Assembly (NCBI RefSeq): GCF_036785885.1
Contig: NC_092316.1
Coordinates: 50,167,001 to 50,231,000, forward strand
Length of the DNA stretch: 64,000 nucleotides
Direction: 5' to 3'
Source of the DNA: Coffea arabica
Lineage: Eukaryota; Streptophyta; Magnoliopsida; Gentianales; Rubiaceae
Each line of letters opens with the position of its first letter. Position 1 is the first letter of the stretch. Of the stretch, positions 35,173 to 46,682 are shown piece after piece. Under the pieces are notes generated by a model. The model was not told where the DNA came from, ran no database searches, and was given only the letters and a program-made list of their open reading frames with translations. The position numbers and the translations under genes are program-made.

Positions 35173-36035
35173 ATGGGAGAGGAAGACACGGTGATTCTCC
35201 ATGGAATGTGGGCTAGCACTTATGTGAAAAGAGTGGAATTGGCTCTGAAAATCAAAGGCATACCCTTTGAGTATGTGGAGGAAGATTTGAGCAACAAGAG
35301 TGCTTTGCTCCTAAAATACAATCCAGTTCAAAGGAAAGTTCCTGTTCTTGTCCACAATGGAAAACCAATATGTGAATCCCTCGTTATTCTTGAATATATT
35401 GATGAAACTTGGCCAAGTCATGGACTTCAACTCTTGCCCAAGGATCCATATGAAAGAGCCAGAGTTCGTTTCTGGGCTGCCTATATCCAACAGGTATCAT
35501 CTTTCCTCTCTCTGCGATCGATCTTCCTTATAAATTTAGCCTTCCTGATTCTTTTGCTAAACTATCAAACAGCTGCAATTGTTCTTGCCCCACATGATAT
35601 CAACCAATCCCCCTAATTGAAATGTTTTAAAGAAGAAACGTGACACATGAATGTGTGTTTGTGCAGCTGCTGGAGAGCATGGCGAAACTATTCAATCCTG
35701 ATCACAAGGAAGCACAAGAGAAAGCCCTTGAAGAAATGTACGAGAAACAAAGGATATTGGAAGAGGGAATGAGAGAATTCTTTCCAGAGGAAAGTCCTAA
35801 TGTTCACCCTGAAAAGTTGGGCATTCTAGATATCATGATTGTTTCAACACTTGGAGCCTTCAGGGCACAAGAGGAGGCTCTTGGCGTAAAGACTCTTGAC
35901 CCTGAAAAGAATCCACTCTTATTCTCATGGGTGGAAGCTCTGATTCAGCTGCCTGTGGTGAAGGAAATTATCCCACCTTTTGAGAAGTTGGTTTCTCTTC
36001 TTCAGTTTATCAAACAAAATGGCATCAAATTCTGA
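35173..36035 (+). CDS. Tau-class glutathione S-transferase (two exons)
   Basis: Exon 1 is 35173-35493 (107 codons), the intron 35494-35666 (173 bp, GT-AG, phase 0) and exon 2 35667-36035; product 229 aa. The start is the MGEE methionine shared with sister genes; an in-frame ATG 81 bases upstream would add 27 unconserved residues. Motifs: W13-A-S15-T, the catalytic-serine loop with Thr in place of Pro; [23 protein letters not shown] for glutathione. The extra codon is in [11 protein letters not shown]. The C-domain starts [12 protein letters not shown] and ends KQNGIKF, the normal tau end. It is the last GST in the array, 1.5 kb after the 30830 gene and its closest relative by leader and sequence. 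AATAAA at 36215-36220. No defect is seen. Confidence 0.94.
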
Positions 36036-36411
36036 TCCAGTTGAGTGCTTTGACGCTTGGAGTTAATGGTTACTTGCTCTTGCTGTAGTACAATGAAAAT
36101 GTCAGCAATTTTAAGTTTGTACTTCACTTGGTTTTGTATGTTAACTGGGGTTGTAATTGCCTTTTGCTTGCCATAAATAAGGCTTATAAGTCATGTACAA
36201 TCCAGAAAGTCCTTAATAAACACTTTTAATTACTCCAGTGTCATGCTTTTCTTTTGGTCTATTCCAAAACTATTGTCACTTACCTAAAATAGTAAGCAAA
36301 ATTTTCATATATTTCCATTGAATACCCTCACATAATCACAATTTCCTATAAAGTCCCCTCAAACTACTTCAACTGAGTTATCTCGTGCGTGAGACGTATG
36401 CTAGAGTGAAG

Positions 36412-36987
36412 CTGTGTTTTTAAACTCGGATAGGACCGGCCGGTTGAATCGGGAACCGGCCAAGTGTCCAGCCCGAGTTACTCTAAAAAATCGGGAGCAT
36501 AAAAACTCGGTCAAATCCGGTTAAAACTAGGGTTTGACCGGCAAATCGGATGAACCGGTTTGATGTGAAGTTTTTTTTTTTTTTGGAAAAGGTCAAAGCA
36601 TTTTCAATATTATGTTTTGGCCCCTAAGTTGTTAAAAATTATTAATATATCTCAAATATTTCATACTTTACAAATGTTGTCCTAAAGTTTGGTGTTATTT
36701 TTCAATCAAATCCATAATTTTATTTCTAAACTTGTTAATGTTCATTTAATAATATAAATTGCTACTTGATCATTCTAATTCTTTGTATTTTCTTATTAAA
36801 TATATTTGAAACATCAAATATATATGAATATACATTTATTAATATTAACATGCTCTTAAGTGTGTTACATACAATATTTTAATTTTTAAATAATTTTTAT
36901 TTGTGACGTCATACGGTTTAACCCCGATCGAACCTATTGACCCCTGAGCTCTACCGAATCGATGTCCGGTCCGAGTCTGAAAACATA
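36412..36987. mobile_element. Mutator-like MITE with 9-bp target duplication
   Basis: An exact AGAGTGAAG duplication is present at 36403-36411 and 36988-36996. The inverted ends are TGTTTTTAAACTCGGATAGG against the reverse complement TGTTTTCAGACTCGGACCGG, and the subterminal sequence is rich in ACCGG/CCGGTT. 576 bp with an AT-rich centre and no transposase. Confidence 0.85.
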
Positions 36988-36996
36988 AGAGTGAAG

Positions 36997-38343
36997 TAGT
37001 AGCGTGATGTTCAAACGACAACAAAATTTTGATCATTTCAAGTGGTGGATCCCACAAGCATTATAGGGTGTTAGTACTCAAACTTAACTCGAACTAGAAA
37101 ACAAGGGCAAAGAGGGAAATTCAAACATATAGCTGTCAGTTTTGAACACTATTCGTATTAAGTTGTTTTCTCGAAAAGTGACCAAATTTTTGGGATTGCA
37201 GGAGTAATAATTATGTAATTCAATTATATTCAGAGAAATTTTTCAGCCAATTTATCCCTGTTTATGGATTAACGGACATGTGCAAAAGTTCTATTTGTCT
37301 CTGCCATTCTATGTATCTCTTCCTTTTTGCTTAGGGCATCCTCGCTCCCTATGAAAAGTGCAAATTATTTCAAATGATAATAAAAAGGAAATTAACAAGC
37401 TAGGATGTAAAGTAAATGTACAACATTTCCAACTTAGACCTTCTAAGATTGGTGTTAGGACTAAAATGTTAAAACAAAAAACTTTAAGCACTAAAAAGTT
37501 CATAATTATACTTAAAAGAAAAGTTAATCGATTGGGAGTTTTGTAATAATAGCTGAAGGGTTTCTTTAGCAAATTCATGTTAACGAAGAGTATTTTGTTA
37601 GTTAGAAACTATATTGTGATTATTTTATTGCCTTTAAAGAATATGAAAGGACAATTGACAAACTGGAAAGGATGATAATTTTTCTTTTTGCAGGATAAGA
37701 ATGTAATTTTAGTTACTTTAGAAATTAAATAAACATTTCCTTTCATTCCATAGCTCTTGGATTCATCTTTGTCTCCAACTTCAAATTTAAGTTATTATTT
37801 AGAATAAAATTATAACTACATCAATAGTCTTGGAATAGACTGGAGTATGGTTAGTGATTTTGAGACAGATGTAGGTAGATGATCCTTTTCAATAAAATGA
37901 AGATCTTCATAGAGTTTTCACATTAGCACTTTGTAGTTAGCTTTTTATTTTTCTTTTTAGCTCTTTGAAAGTTTTTCCTCTTGAACTAAAAAAATCCCTA
38001 ATGATCCTATAGGTTAAAAAACACAATTGAAGTATGAAACAAACCAGCTTAAAATAATAATCCTCATGTCTACACCTTTTACTTCATGCATGGTTAGCTA
38101 CAACTAAATTTTGAACCAAAACTTCTTTTTCATGTGGTTTAACTGGATATATTATATCTTTATTTCGAGTAATTAAAGCTATCAGCATATCGCAATTATC
38201 ACCAACCAGTTGTACATAAGGTAATTTAACATATGAAGATGTTAAAAGAAACTCTCCAGAGTTTTAAAGTAAAAGAAAAGAAAGAGTTTATGAGCCAAGA
38301 AATGTAAGAGGGGAAAAGAAAATACCCCAAATAACGGAAGAAC
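36997..38343. other. Intergenic DNA between the GST array and the tRNA/PPR pair
   Basis: AT-rich, and only short unrelated frames. No repeats with clear ends and no gene are seen. Confidence 0.4.
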
Positions 38344-38425
38344 TGTCAAGAATGGGATTCGAACCCATGCCCTTTCGGACCAGTACCTGAAACTGGCGCC
38401 TTAGACCAACTCGGCCATCTTGACA
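38344..38425 (-). tRNA. tRNA-Leu (anticodon CAG)
   Basis: 82 nt, no intron. On the minus strand the acceptor stem TGTCAAG pairs perfectly with CTTGACA. The D-region carries the A-box type GGCCGAGTTGGTCTAAGGC and the T-arm the B-box GGTTCGAATCC. The anticodon stem CCAGT/ACTGG encloses the loop TTCAGGT, giving anticodon CAG at 38389-38387. A long variable arm (GTCCGAAAGGGCAT region) is as expected for a type II tRNA-Leu. CCA is not encoded, as is normal for nuclear tRNA genes. A pol III T-run is not obvious directly after the 3' end. It diverges from the PPR gene with 154 bp between them. Confidence 0.96.
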
Positions 38426-38579
38426 TCCATGTCAAAGCTTTGTTCAGAATATATATGAACGTATTCACTGGTGAAACATTTTAATTTTTAACCCAATCAT
38501 TTGGTTCCGCGCTATTCAAATTTCAAACCAATGCCAAATAATTTCTTTCTCAATTTTTTCTGTCTTCACATGAACCCAA

Positions 38580-41261
38580 ATGAATTTCCACATTCCTCGG
38601 CGTTTTGAACCCAAAATCTCAGCTTTAGGCCGCAGATTTGTCTCATCCCTTCCAGTACGTGAAAACCCATCAATTTTTTGCGACCAAAATGTTAATAATG
38701 TCACCAAACCGAACCCTTTTCACATCCTTAAGGACCCCAACAAGCCAAGAAAAGTCAAGCTTAAAGATACTAAAATCGTTCACGCAAATTTACTGAGAAC
38801 CCATGATCTTTACTTGGATATGTTTCGAACAAATTATTTGCTTGATTGTTACTTTGAATGTGGTAGTACAAAATATGCATTTAACTTATTTGATGAAATT
38901 CCTGACCCAAATTCTGTTTCTTGGAATTTGATGTTGTCTGGTTGTAACAAAAATATGTTGTTTGAGGACTCATGGAGGTCTTTTTGTGAGATGCATCGGT
39001 TTGGTTTGGAAATGGGGGAGTATACTTATGGGAGTGTGTTTTCTGCGTGTGGAGCTTTGGGATGCGTGCTGCGGGGAGAGCAAATTTATGGGCTTTCGAT
39101 AAAAAAGGGATTTCTTTCGAATGGGTATGTCAGGGTTGGAATGATGGGTCTGTTTTCGGAGAGTGGTAGGTTTGACAATGCTTTGAGGGTATTTTATGAT
39201 GTTCCTTGTGACAATGTGGCTTGTTGGAACGCTATTATTTCCGGAGCCGTGAAAAATATGGAGTATTGGGTTGCTTTGGATATTTTTAGTAACATGTGCC
39301 ATCGGCTAATCATGCCTAATGAATTTACTATTTCAAGTGTTGTAACTGCTTGTGCTGCTCTTAAAGATTTTGATTTTGGTAGAGGGGTTCAATCATGGAT
39401 GATTAAGTGTGGTATAAAAGAAGATCTTTTCTTAGGCACTGCTATTCTTAGTTTTTATGCTAAATCTGGGTGTATGGATGATGCTGTTAGACAATTCTGG
39501 TTCATGCCTGTCCGCAATGTTGTTTCATGGACTACTATGATCTCTGGTTTTGCTCAGAATGGTGATTTTGTATCTGCTGTTGAATTCTTTAGGCAAATGA
39601 GAAATGTGGATGTGGACATTAATCAGTACACTATCACAAGTGTTCTTATTGCTTGCGCAAATCCTGATGCAGTTAAGGAGGCAATTCAAATTCATTGTTG
39701 GATTTTTAAAACTGGGTTCTACTCAGACTCAGTGGTGAAAGCTTCTTTGATCAATTTTTATGCTAAGATTGGAGCAATTGATGCATCTGAGATAGTTTTT
39801 CAAGATAGTGAAGGTATGAAGCACCTCAGTACCTGTGGTACAATGATTTCTGCTTTTGCTCAGCACAAAAGTTCCAAACAGGCCGTTAATTTGTTTCATA
39901 GAATGCTCCAGGAGGATGTCAAACCTGATAAGTTCTGTACCACTAGTGTCTTAGGTATTATTGACTCTCTAAATATGGGGAGACAGATCCATACCTATAC
40001 CATTAAGACTGGGCTAGTTTTTGATGTTTCTGCGGGCAGTTCTCTTTTCACAATGTATTCCAAGTGTGGGAGCTTAGAAGAGTCTTATAATGTCTTTAAT
40101 CTACTTGAACGCAAAGATACCATTTCATGGGCCTTAATGATTACCGGTTTTGTTCAAAATGGCAGTGCAACTAAAGCCATTTATTGTTTTAGAGAGATGT
40201 TATCTGAAGAAATTGTGCCTAATGAGATGACTTTAACTGCCATTCTCACTGCATGTTCTGCTCTTTGTTTGTTAAGGACTGGGAGAGAAGTACATGGATT
40301 CAGTCTTCGGAACTATATGGGCGACCAAGCCTCCGTAGGCAGTGCACTGGTTAGTATGTACTCAAAATGTGGCATTCTATGCTCTGCAAGGAGAGTGTTT
40401 GACATGATTCCCAGAAAGGACCAGTTCATGGGTTCTGCTATGGTTTCGGGGTATGCACAAGGTGGTCACCCTGAGGAGGCAATTCACCTCTTCTGTGATA
40501 TGCTTGTCGATGGTTTGGTTATTGATGCCTTCACATTGTCAGGCGTCATTGGATGTCTCGCAGATTTAGGTAGATTAGGCATTGGTAGTCAAATTCATGC
40601 CCAGGTCATTAAAATGGGTTTTGAGTCAGAAGTATCTGTTGGAAGTTCACTGCTTGTTATGTACTCAAAAATTGGAAGTATTGAGGATTGCCGTAAAGCA
40701 TTCCAACAAATTAAGGCACCTGACATTATTAGCTGGACAGCCTTGATTGCAAGCTATGCTCGACATGGAAAAGGGACAGATGCTTTACAAATTTATGAAC
40801 TCATGAAAGAGTCAGGTACCAACCCTGATTCAGTGACATTTGTTGCGGTTCTATCAGCGTGTAGTCATTGTGGTTTGATTGAAGAAGGATTCTTTCATTT
40901 TTCTTCAATGAAGAAGGACTATGGAATTGAGCCCGGTTATAGACATTATTCCTGCATGGTGGATCTTCTTGGTCGTGCAGGAAGATTGAAGGATGCTGAA
41001 AGCTTTATCACTTCCATGCCAATAACACCTGATGCACTCATATGGGGAACACTACTGGCTTCTTGCAAAGTACACGGTGACGTGGATCTTGCGAAGCTAG
41101 CGGCTGAAAAGGCCATGGAGTTGGAGACACATGAAGCAGGAACTTATGTCTCTATGGCAAACATCTGTGCTGACATGGGCCAGTGGGACAATGTTCTGAA
41201 GCTCAGAAGTGAAATGGCAGGAACTGAAGTGATAAAGGAACCTGGATGGAGTTCTTTATAA
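38580..41261 (+). CDS. OTP87: PLS-class PPR protein, orthologue of RNA-editing factor OTP87 (At1g74600)
   Basis: One uninterrupted 893-aa frame, the intronless form typical of PPR genes. The first about 60 residues (basic MNFHIPRRFEPKISALGRRF) suit an organelle-targeting peptide. From about residue 85, P, L and S type PPR motifs repeat to about 780, with hallmark strings such as VSWNLMLSG (113-121), MYSKCGSLEESYNVF and ISWTALIASYARHGKG. The C-terminus (GRAGRLKDAESFI, PDALIWGTLLASC, EPGWSSL) is an E/E+ domain without DYW. Length and sequence agree closely with Arabidopsis OTP87 (895 aa as I recall), which is needed for C-to-U editing of nad7 and atp1 transcripts in mitochondria. By family logic the PPR tract binds RNA and the E domain recruits a deaminase. 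No truncation is seen. Confidence 0.95.
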   Translation: MNFHIPRRFEPKISALGRRFVSSLPVRENPSIFCDQNVNNVTKPNPFHILKDPNKPRKVKLKDTKIVHANLLRTHDLYLDMFRTNYLLDCYFECGSTKYAFNLFDEIPDPNSVSWNLMLSGCNKNMLFEDSWRSFCEMHRFGLEMGEYTYGSVFSACGALGCVLRGEQIYGLSIKKGFLSNGYVRVGMMGLFSESGRFDNALRVFYDVPCDNVACWNAIISGAVKNMEYWVALDIFSNMCHRLIMPNEFTISSVVTACAALKDFDFGRGVQSWMIKCGIKEDLFLGTAILSFYAKSGCMDDAVRQFWFMPVRNVVSWTTMISGFAQNGDFVSAVEFFRQMRNVDVDINQYTITSVLIACANPDAVKEAIQIHCWIFKTGFYSDSVVKASLINFYAKIGAIDASEIVFQDSEGMKHLSTCGTMISAFAQHKSSKQAVNLFHRMLQEDVKPDKFCTTSVLGIIDSLNMGRQIHTYTIKTGLVFDVSAGSSLFTMYSKCGSLEESYNVFNLLERKDTISWALMITGFVQNGSATKAIYCFREMLSEEIVPNEMTLTAILTACSALCLLRTGREVHGFSLRNYMGDQASVGSALVSMYSKCGILCSARRVFDMIPRKDQFMGSAMVSGYAQGGHPEEAIHLFCDMLVDGLVIDAFTLSGVIGCLADLGRLGIGSQIHAQVIKMGFESEVSVGSSLLVMYSKIGSIEDCRKAFQQIKAPDIISWTALIASYARHGKGTDALQIYELMKESGTNPDSVTFVAVLSACSHCGLIEEGFFHFSSMKKDYGIEPGYRHYSCMVDLLGRAGRLKDAESFITSMPITPDALIWGTLLASCKVHGDVDLAKLAAEKAMELETHEAGTYVSMANICADMGQWDNVLKLRSEMAGTEVIKEPGWSSL

Positions 41262-41911
41262 GGTACAATATTATGGTTTTATGAAATTATCTTTCCATTT
41301 ACTACATGGATTAAAATGTCTCGGATTTGGGAAGTCAAGAGGTGATCTGGAGTAAATTGACAAACTATGAAAAAGAAGCATATGTGGTTTGTTGGACTAT
41401 CAGTTTAATGGGATCTCTTGGATCCTCTTCTTCCCATCTACTTGCAACTGCACCACTTCACTCTTTAGCTTGGAATATGCACTTCCGATATTGAGAATAA
41501 TTACAAGCACAATATCTTCTGGTGGAATTTTGTAGCTGATTTTCTCTTTGCATCCTCATATATCTTTCACTTGCTATGTTAAGTAATTGAGCAGAATCCA
41601 ATTCGTACTTTTATTACACGTGGATGAAGTTCCAGAAGTGGTCAAGACATTCAATCTCAGGGAGTTGGACAATTGCATGTTTGTATACTTGGACAATTGA
41701 GCAGAAAAATTCCAGATTCATTTTTACGGAGAATACCTGCTTCTGTTTTACAAAGTAAGTTCTTGGGGTTCATACAACTTAGTCATTTTTTCTTTTATTA
41801 ATGCCTTGTGGCTTGCATAAAAGAATATAATAAATATTTTGTTTTCCATTGCTCTGATTTTCACTACTCTGAAGGCTATGAGAGGCTTAAGAGATAAGAT
41901 ATAGCACTCAG

Positions 41912-42157
41912 AACAGAATCTGTACTGCTTATTCAGAAACATTTATCAAGTTTGATTTTCTATTTTAGGTCTTCTGCCTCCATTTATCTGGAAATTGTCA
42001 CATGGGATGGTATGTCAATGAAATTGATTGAGGAAACAGAATTTGTTCTGCTTAGTCAGACACAGTTATCGAGTTTGATTTTCCATTTTAGGCCTTCTGC
42101 CTCTGTTTACCTAGAAATTGTCATGTGGGATGGTATGCCAATGAAAGTTGCATTCTC
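41912..42157. repeat. 123-bp tandem duplication downstream of the PPR gene
   Basis: Two adjoining units start AACAGAATYTGTWCTGCTTA and both contain TTTGATTTTCYATTTTAGG, then CTTCTGCCTC and GGGATGGTATGYCAATGAAA. They differ by roughly one base in ten, so the event is older than the 204- and 212-bp duplications elsewhere. Confidence 0.8.
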
Positions 42158-42627
42158 TTCAGTTCACGAAGCAACATATGTACAATATCTTTGTAAGACA
42201 TTTAATTAGGAGGAAGAAATCTATAACTTAAGCTCCATAGTAAGAGCTGCAATTGCTAAGATATTGTTGTTCACGTGGAAAACTAGGAGGTAGTCAGAAT
42301 ATAGGAACTTTTTCAAGCATGAATTTTCTAGATGCATTGTTAAATTATGATCGTACTGTTCTGCGGTTCAAGCCAATTCTTGAATAAACTGAACTTGGCT
42401 TTCCTTCACAGATCAGATTCCATCGCTTGTAGGTTTTTGTCTAACATTAAAATTCTTTTAGTGCACATGTACTGTAAATGGGGAATTTGATCTACTGTCA
42501 AAACTTTCTGTTCCTCGATTGGATGCATCAATTTAGGTGATTGTTGAACTTCTTCAAGTAGAACTTGGAAAGTAAGATTCAAATACTACAATAGTAAATA
42601 TTCTTTGAAATGCCATCATCCCTGAAT

Positions 42628-42905
42628 TTTTTTTGGGTAAGCTCCATATTTTTATTGATAAGAACTAAAAACGTACACAACAGTTGGGGACTCCCTGAGG
42701 TCATTTACATCAAGAACAAAGCAGAGAGTACAGTAAAAGAACCAACACTGCTATACTAATTATATAGGATAAAAAACAACTAAAGAAACTCCTAACTCTG
42801 AGCACAAATTGAGATTGTCCTGCTGCCTGTTCACTGGCCTCCAACCAGCCACAATTTTCTCAAATCTCAGATAATCAGCTGAGTCACACTCATGGGGTCA
42901 ACATA
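42628..42905 (-). mobile_element. Possible LINE-type 3' fragment
   Basis: On the minus strand the sequence ends TTATCAATAAAAATATGGAG, CTTACCC and then an A-run (poly-T 42627-42634 on the plus strand). That arrangement of AATAAA and A-tail with T-rich 3' UTR text upstream (TTTAGTTGTTTTTTATCC) resembles the truncated tail of a plant L1-type LINE or a processed transcript. No reverse transcriptase frame is present and no target duplication was verified. Confidence 0.35.
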
Positions 42906-45900
42906 AGAACGCTTGAATGCTCTCGTATCTGAAATTGTTATTTCCTCAATGAGAAGCTTCCATCTTTAGTTATCTGAGTATATCGTCTTGGAGCTCCATG
43001 TGCTTAAAAAGAAAAATAAATGATGTTTTCCTGTCTTTAAGAATGTTTAGCCAAAGAACAAAGCTTCTGATAAACAAGGATTAGCAATATTACAAAATGA
43101 AGAACCAAAAGGAACTGCTTTAGTTAGTTAAAAGAATAGGGAGGGAGAAAGTGCCGGCGTTACAAAGATATTTCCTTTTTGTTATTTTCCTTTTTACTCT
43201 CTTCATGCTAGACGGTTGTGATATGTTAATAATTCCTCTTTCCATTTGTATTTGCTACTAAAAGTGCATCTGTTTACTGTTGTCCTGAAAATGGGGTGGA
43301 ATTGAGCTTTCCTTGCGGGACTTATTGTTAAGTTCTGCATTCTATGAATAACAACTTGTTAATCTTTCTCTGATTGCATCAATATACACTTAGTAAGACA
43401 GATGCCTTCTTGTGTCAAACTTCATTTTGAAACAAAAAAAAAATGAAATATTATGTGAATTGACCCTGTGAGATTGCTCAAAAGTGTTTTGCTGAATAAA
43501 TTAGATGAAGGGCTTCAAAGGGCACTTTGTAGATTGTGTTCCTAATATTATGAATACATTCTTTGAAAAGGATCCTTGTGCTTCATGGGACTTTTCCTGT
43601 CTTTCAAATAAATGGAATATAACTTTTGCTTGCCTATGAGAAAAGGAAGTTGATCTGTTTGTGGTAATTATTTATACCCTCCTGACATGAAATATTAGAT
43701 ATTTCTTCTCCTGGTTTGGTACTGTAAGTTTGTAACTAGCTAGCATAAGTGTGAACAATGGCCATTGAAAGATGGGAATAGTCACCAGTGATGTTTTTCT
43801 AGTTTCAGGCACTTGATCTTGAAGTTTTTTCTTTCAAAGAATAAGTTATTTCTGCAAGCCTCTTGTTAAATAATCAGAGGCTTCTGTAGTACCTTTAACC
43901 GTGTGAACTAAGCAGAACTCACTTGGCAATTAACATAGGCTAGGTTTTTAGGACCTTTGAGTAATAATGTTATCAGTTTATTGGGATTCATTAGATGCAT
44001 TTAATTTTGGACTTGCATCTAGTAGCTGATGGAACTGTGTATGCCAATCTGTAATTCCTTATCGACATATTGTAGTTATCCTTCAATATAACTTGCCAAT
44101 TTCTGTGCCCCATTTCCTACCCAAACAAGTTGGTTTTCTTTAACTGATCTTTTCACCATTGCAGTTGATATCTAAGTTTAGGCATAATCATATTGGGAGA
44201 AGACAGAGACGTTAAATCAAATTATGCTAAATGCACAATATTTGAAGTTAGTTTGCTGTTTGAGGGCATGGTTATGTTAAAACAGTAGACAACTTTGGTC
44301 ATCCTCTTTGACCACAAAGTATGCATCTCCTTCTAATCTCTTAAACATATGTACCTAAAATACTACATATACGCAGGTTCTTGTTATTGTCTCTTCAGCA
44401 AAACTCTTTATACATATTTCCCAATTTTTACCATCTTTGATATTCTTTGGTTTCTTCTTCTTCTTTTAAAATTGGAATGCTACATAGATGGAGGATACCA
44501 AGTTCCTCATGTTTTCCGACCTTCCAGTCACAGAAAGCTTTTCGTTCTTCTTTTTTCCTTTCTTTTGAAATCTAAGTGCAACAAATGCATGAGTTTGCTT
44601 GAGTTTTCTTACCTTCTAACAGTTGGAAGTTTTTCTGTTTGCAATTATTTCCAAAACAGATGGTTTCAAGGAAGTTTTTCCGAATTTTATTGCATAACTA
44701 TTTCCTTTCCACTAATTTGAACTACACAACACCTGAACCGGTTTGTTATGTATTTTCTGCTTCTGCATGTCTTGTTTTTGGATTATTTTCTTTCTTTTAT
44801 TCCTGCCAAGATCCTGATAATTCTTGATTGGCATCTGATCTTAGAAAGAAAAGAAGAAAAGTGTAACTACTAGCCTTAAAATTTATGGGAGTATGTGTAA
44901 ATTTTAGCAGTGTAAGAGATGCATGGAACTTTTCTTTCAATCCTAAATATTGGCACCTGAAATTTGAGTTTTGCATTTGTCGACAGAAAGGATTTTCAAA
45001 CACAGTAAATTCTATTTGTTCTGTTTCAACTCCTTCATTCTTTATTTTCCTTGACTGCAGTTTTTGAGTTTCCTAATACATTTCACCAATATACTTGAAC
45101 ATTCCATTGGGCACTTGAGGTTTACCTTTAGTTAATCCTATAGACTGCACAGTATTCAAAATGAGTTATTGTTGTGACTGTATGCTTTTATTTACAATTA
45201 ATTTGTATTGTATATGAATTGTTTTGTATCTTGGTGAGTGGAGTATGACTCTGATTGATATTCAGTCTTCTGGGCAGTACATGCTACTTAAATTACAAGC
45301 TAAAATAATGGATGCTGAATGCAGATTGGGGTTTTGCATTGCTTCCAAGTGATGCTTAGATTTTTCTGGCATGTAAGGTATCATTAACAAACGGATGCGA
45401 CTTATTTCACTAGTGATACATTTCTGGTATTGCCTATGCACTTATGCAGTTTATAAACTTAGCCTTAATTCATTGAAATGCTAAGATGGACCAACATGGC
45501 TATAGCTTCCTGTCTCGCCTGGCAAATATTTACATTCATTCTTGTTTATGTTAACTTCGCTTATGCCACAGTGCTGTGCTTAAAAAATCTCCATTAAATG
45601 GTCTGCAACAAGGCAGATTTCTTGCTGCATCATGCTTCCATTTTAATATTCAAAATGTATCATGAGGATCAGGATAAAGGAAGGGAAAAGAAAATAGAAA
45701 GAAAAAGAGATTGCTTATTATTTTTAAGGAGCCTAGGCGAGCAAGATTCATAATCAAATCGTTGCATGCTATCTGGAGAATCCTACAGATGTCCTTTATT
45801 TCTTTTTTCCCATTCTCAATATTTCTCCCTCTTAAACAGATTCTATTTATTTGGATCTACAGAAAAAATCAGACAAGTTATGCCATTTATCTTCTGAAAA

Positions 45901-46682
45901 TTTGAGAGGACAAAGCTATTAAACGTATCTTGTACTCCTGCAGGGTTGGGTAGTTTACAAGAGCTTTGGTCTCCTACTTAACTTACATTTGAAAGGTGTT
46001 TCAACCAATTGTAAGTTTCATTAGCTAGTCTATTAAACTTGCAAACCACATGCATCATGGATGTTGAAGATTCTCTCTCAACTGAATCTGCAAGTTGAAG
46101 GCCCCTTTGGGATGATCAATTCAGGTACTTTTACTGGCAATTTTGCATGGTTGAATTGAAATGTTATCTTCTACAATTGCTCTTCATTGTTTAAAGGCAA
46201 GCAAAATGAGACTTACTTCTAGTAACCTTTTTACTTTGGTGCTATTAGCACTTTTTTTTTCCTCCAATCTTTTTAGCAAAATTATTAAATCATCTCTTTT
46301 CACATTGTGTATCAGCCATTTGAATATGGTAATTACTCTTGCCAAATGGTGTATGAGATCTCTTTTAAACTCAAGAAAACTCAAATGGCTGGATTGGATA
46401 TGTGCCCACACAAAAGGGCAATGATTTGAGTGCAAATTAGGTGTAGCTGTAGTGTTTTATTTGGCAAGAGCAAAGTAACATGATGCTTTCGGAAATAAAA
46501 ATAAATAATTGACGATTTCACAAACTATTTTTCAGCGCATCGATAGAAAAGTCAAGGGAAGAAACACGAGGAAGATGTAAATCCTCGCATGGAACTTAAA
46601 ATATGTCTCTGCTCTTTCTAGGTGCAATGCAATGTCACATCAACTTGATTGACTTTGCTCAAGTTGTGATGAGTCTCTCAAG

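Larger units (their letters stand above)
41262..46674. other. Long 3' flank of the PPR gene, no second gene recognised
   Basis: The composition is less AT-extreme than elsewhere and many TTTTGTCT-like and TGCAG splice-like motifs occur, so part may be transcribed 3' UTR or non-coding RNA. None of the frames (for example 44349-44720) shows a known domain or credible splice partners. A tandem duplication (41912-42157) and a LINE-like tail (42628-42905) are listed separately. Confidence 0.4.

Noticed and set aside
38970-39302. 110-aa minus-strand frame
   Set aside because: Antisense shadow of the PPR coding sequence.
44349-44720. 123-aa hydrophobic plus-strand frame
   Set aside because: T-rich DNA translates to Phe/Leu/Tyr-rich text; there is no signal, domain or conserved splice structure.
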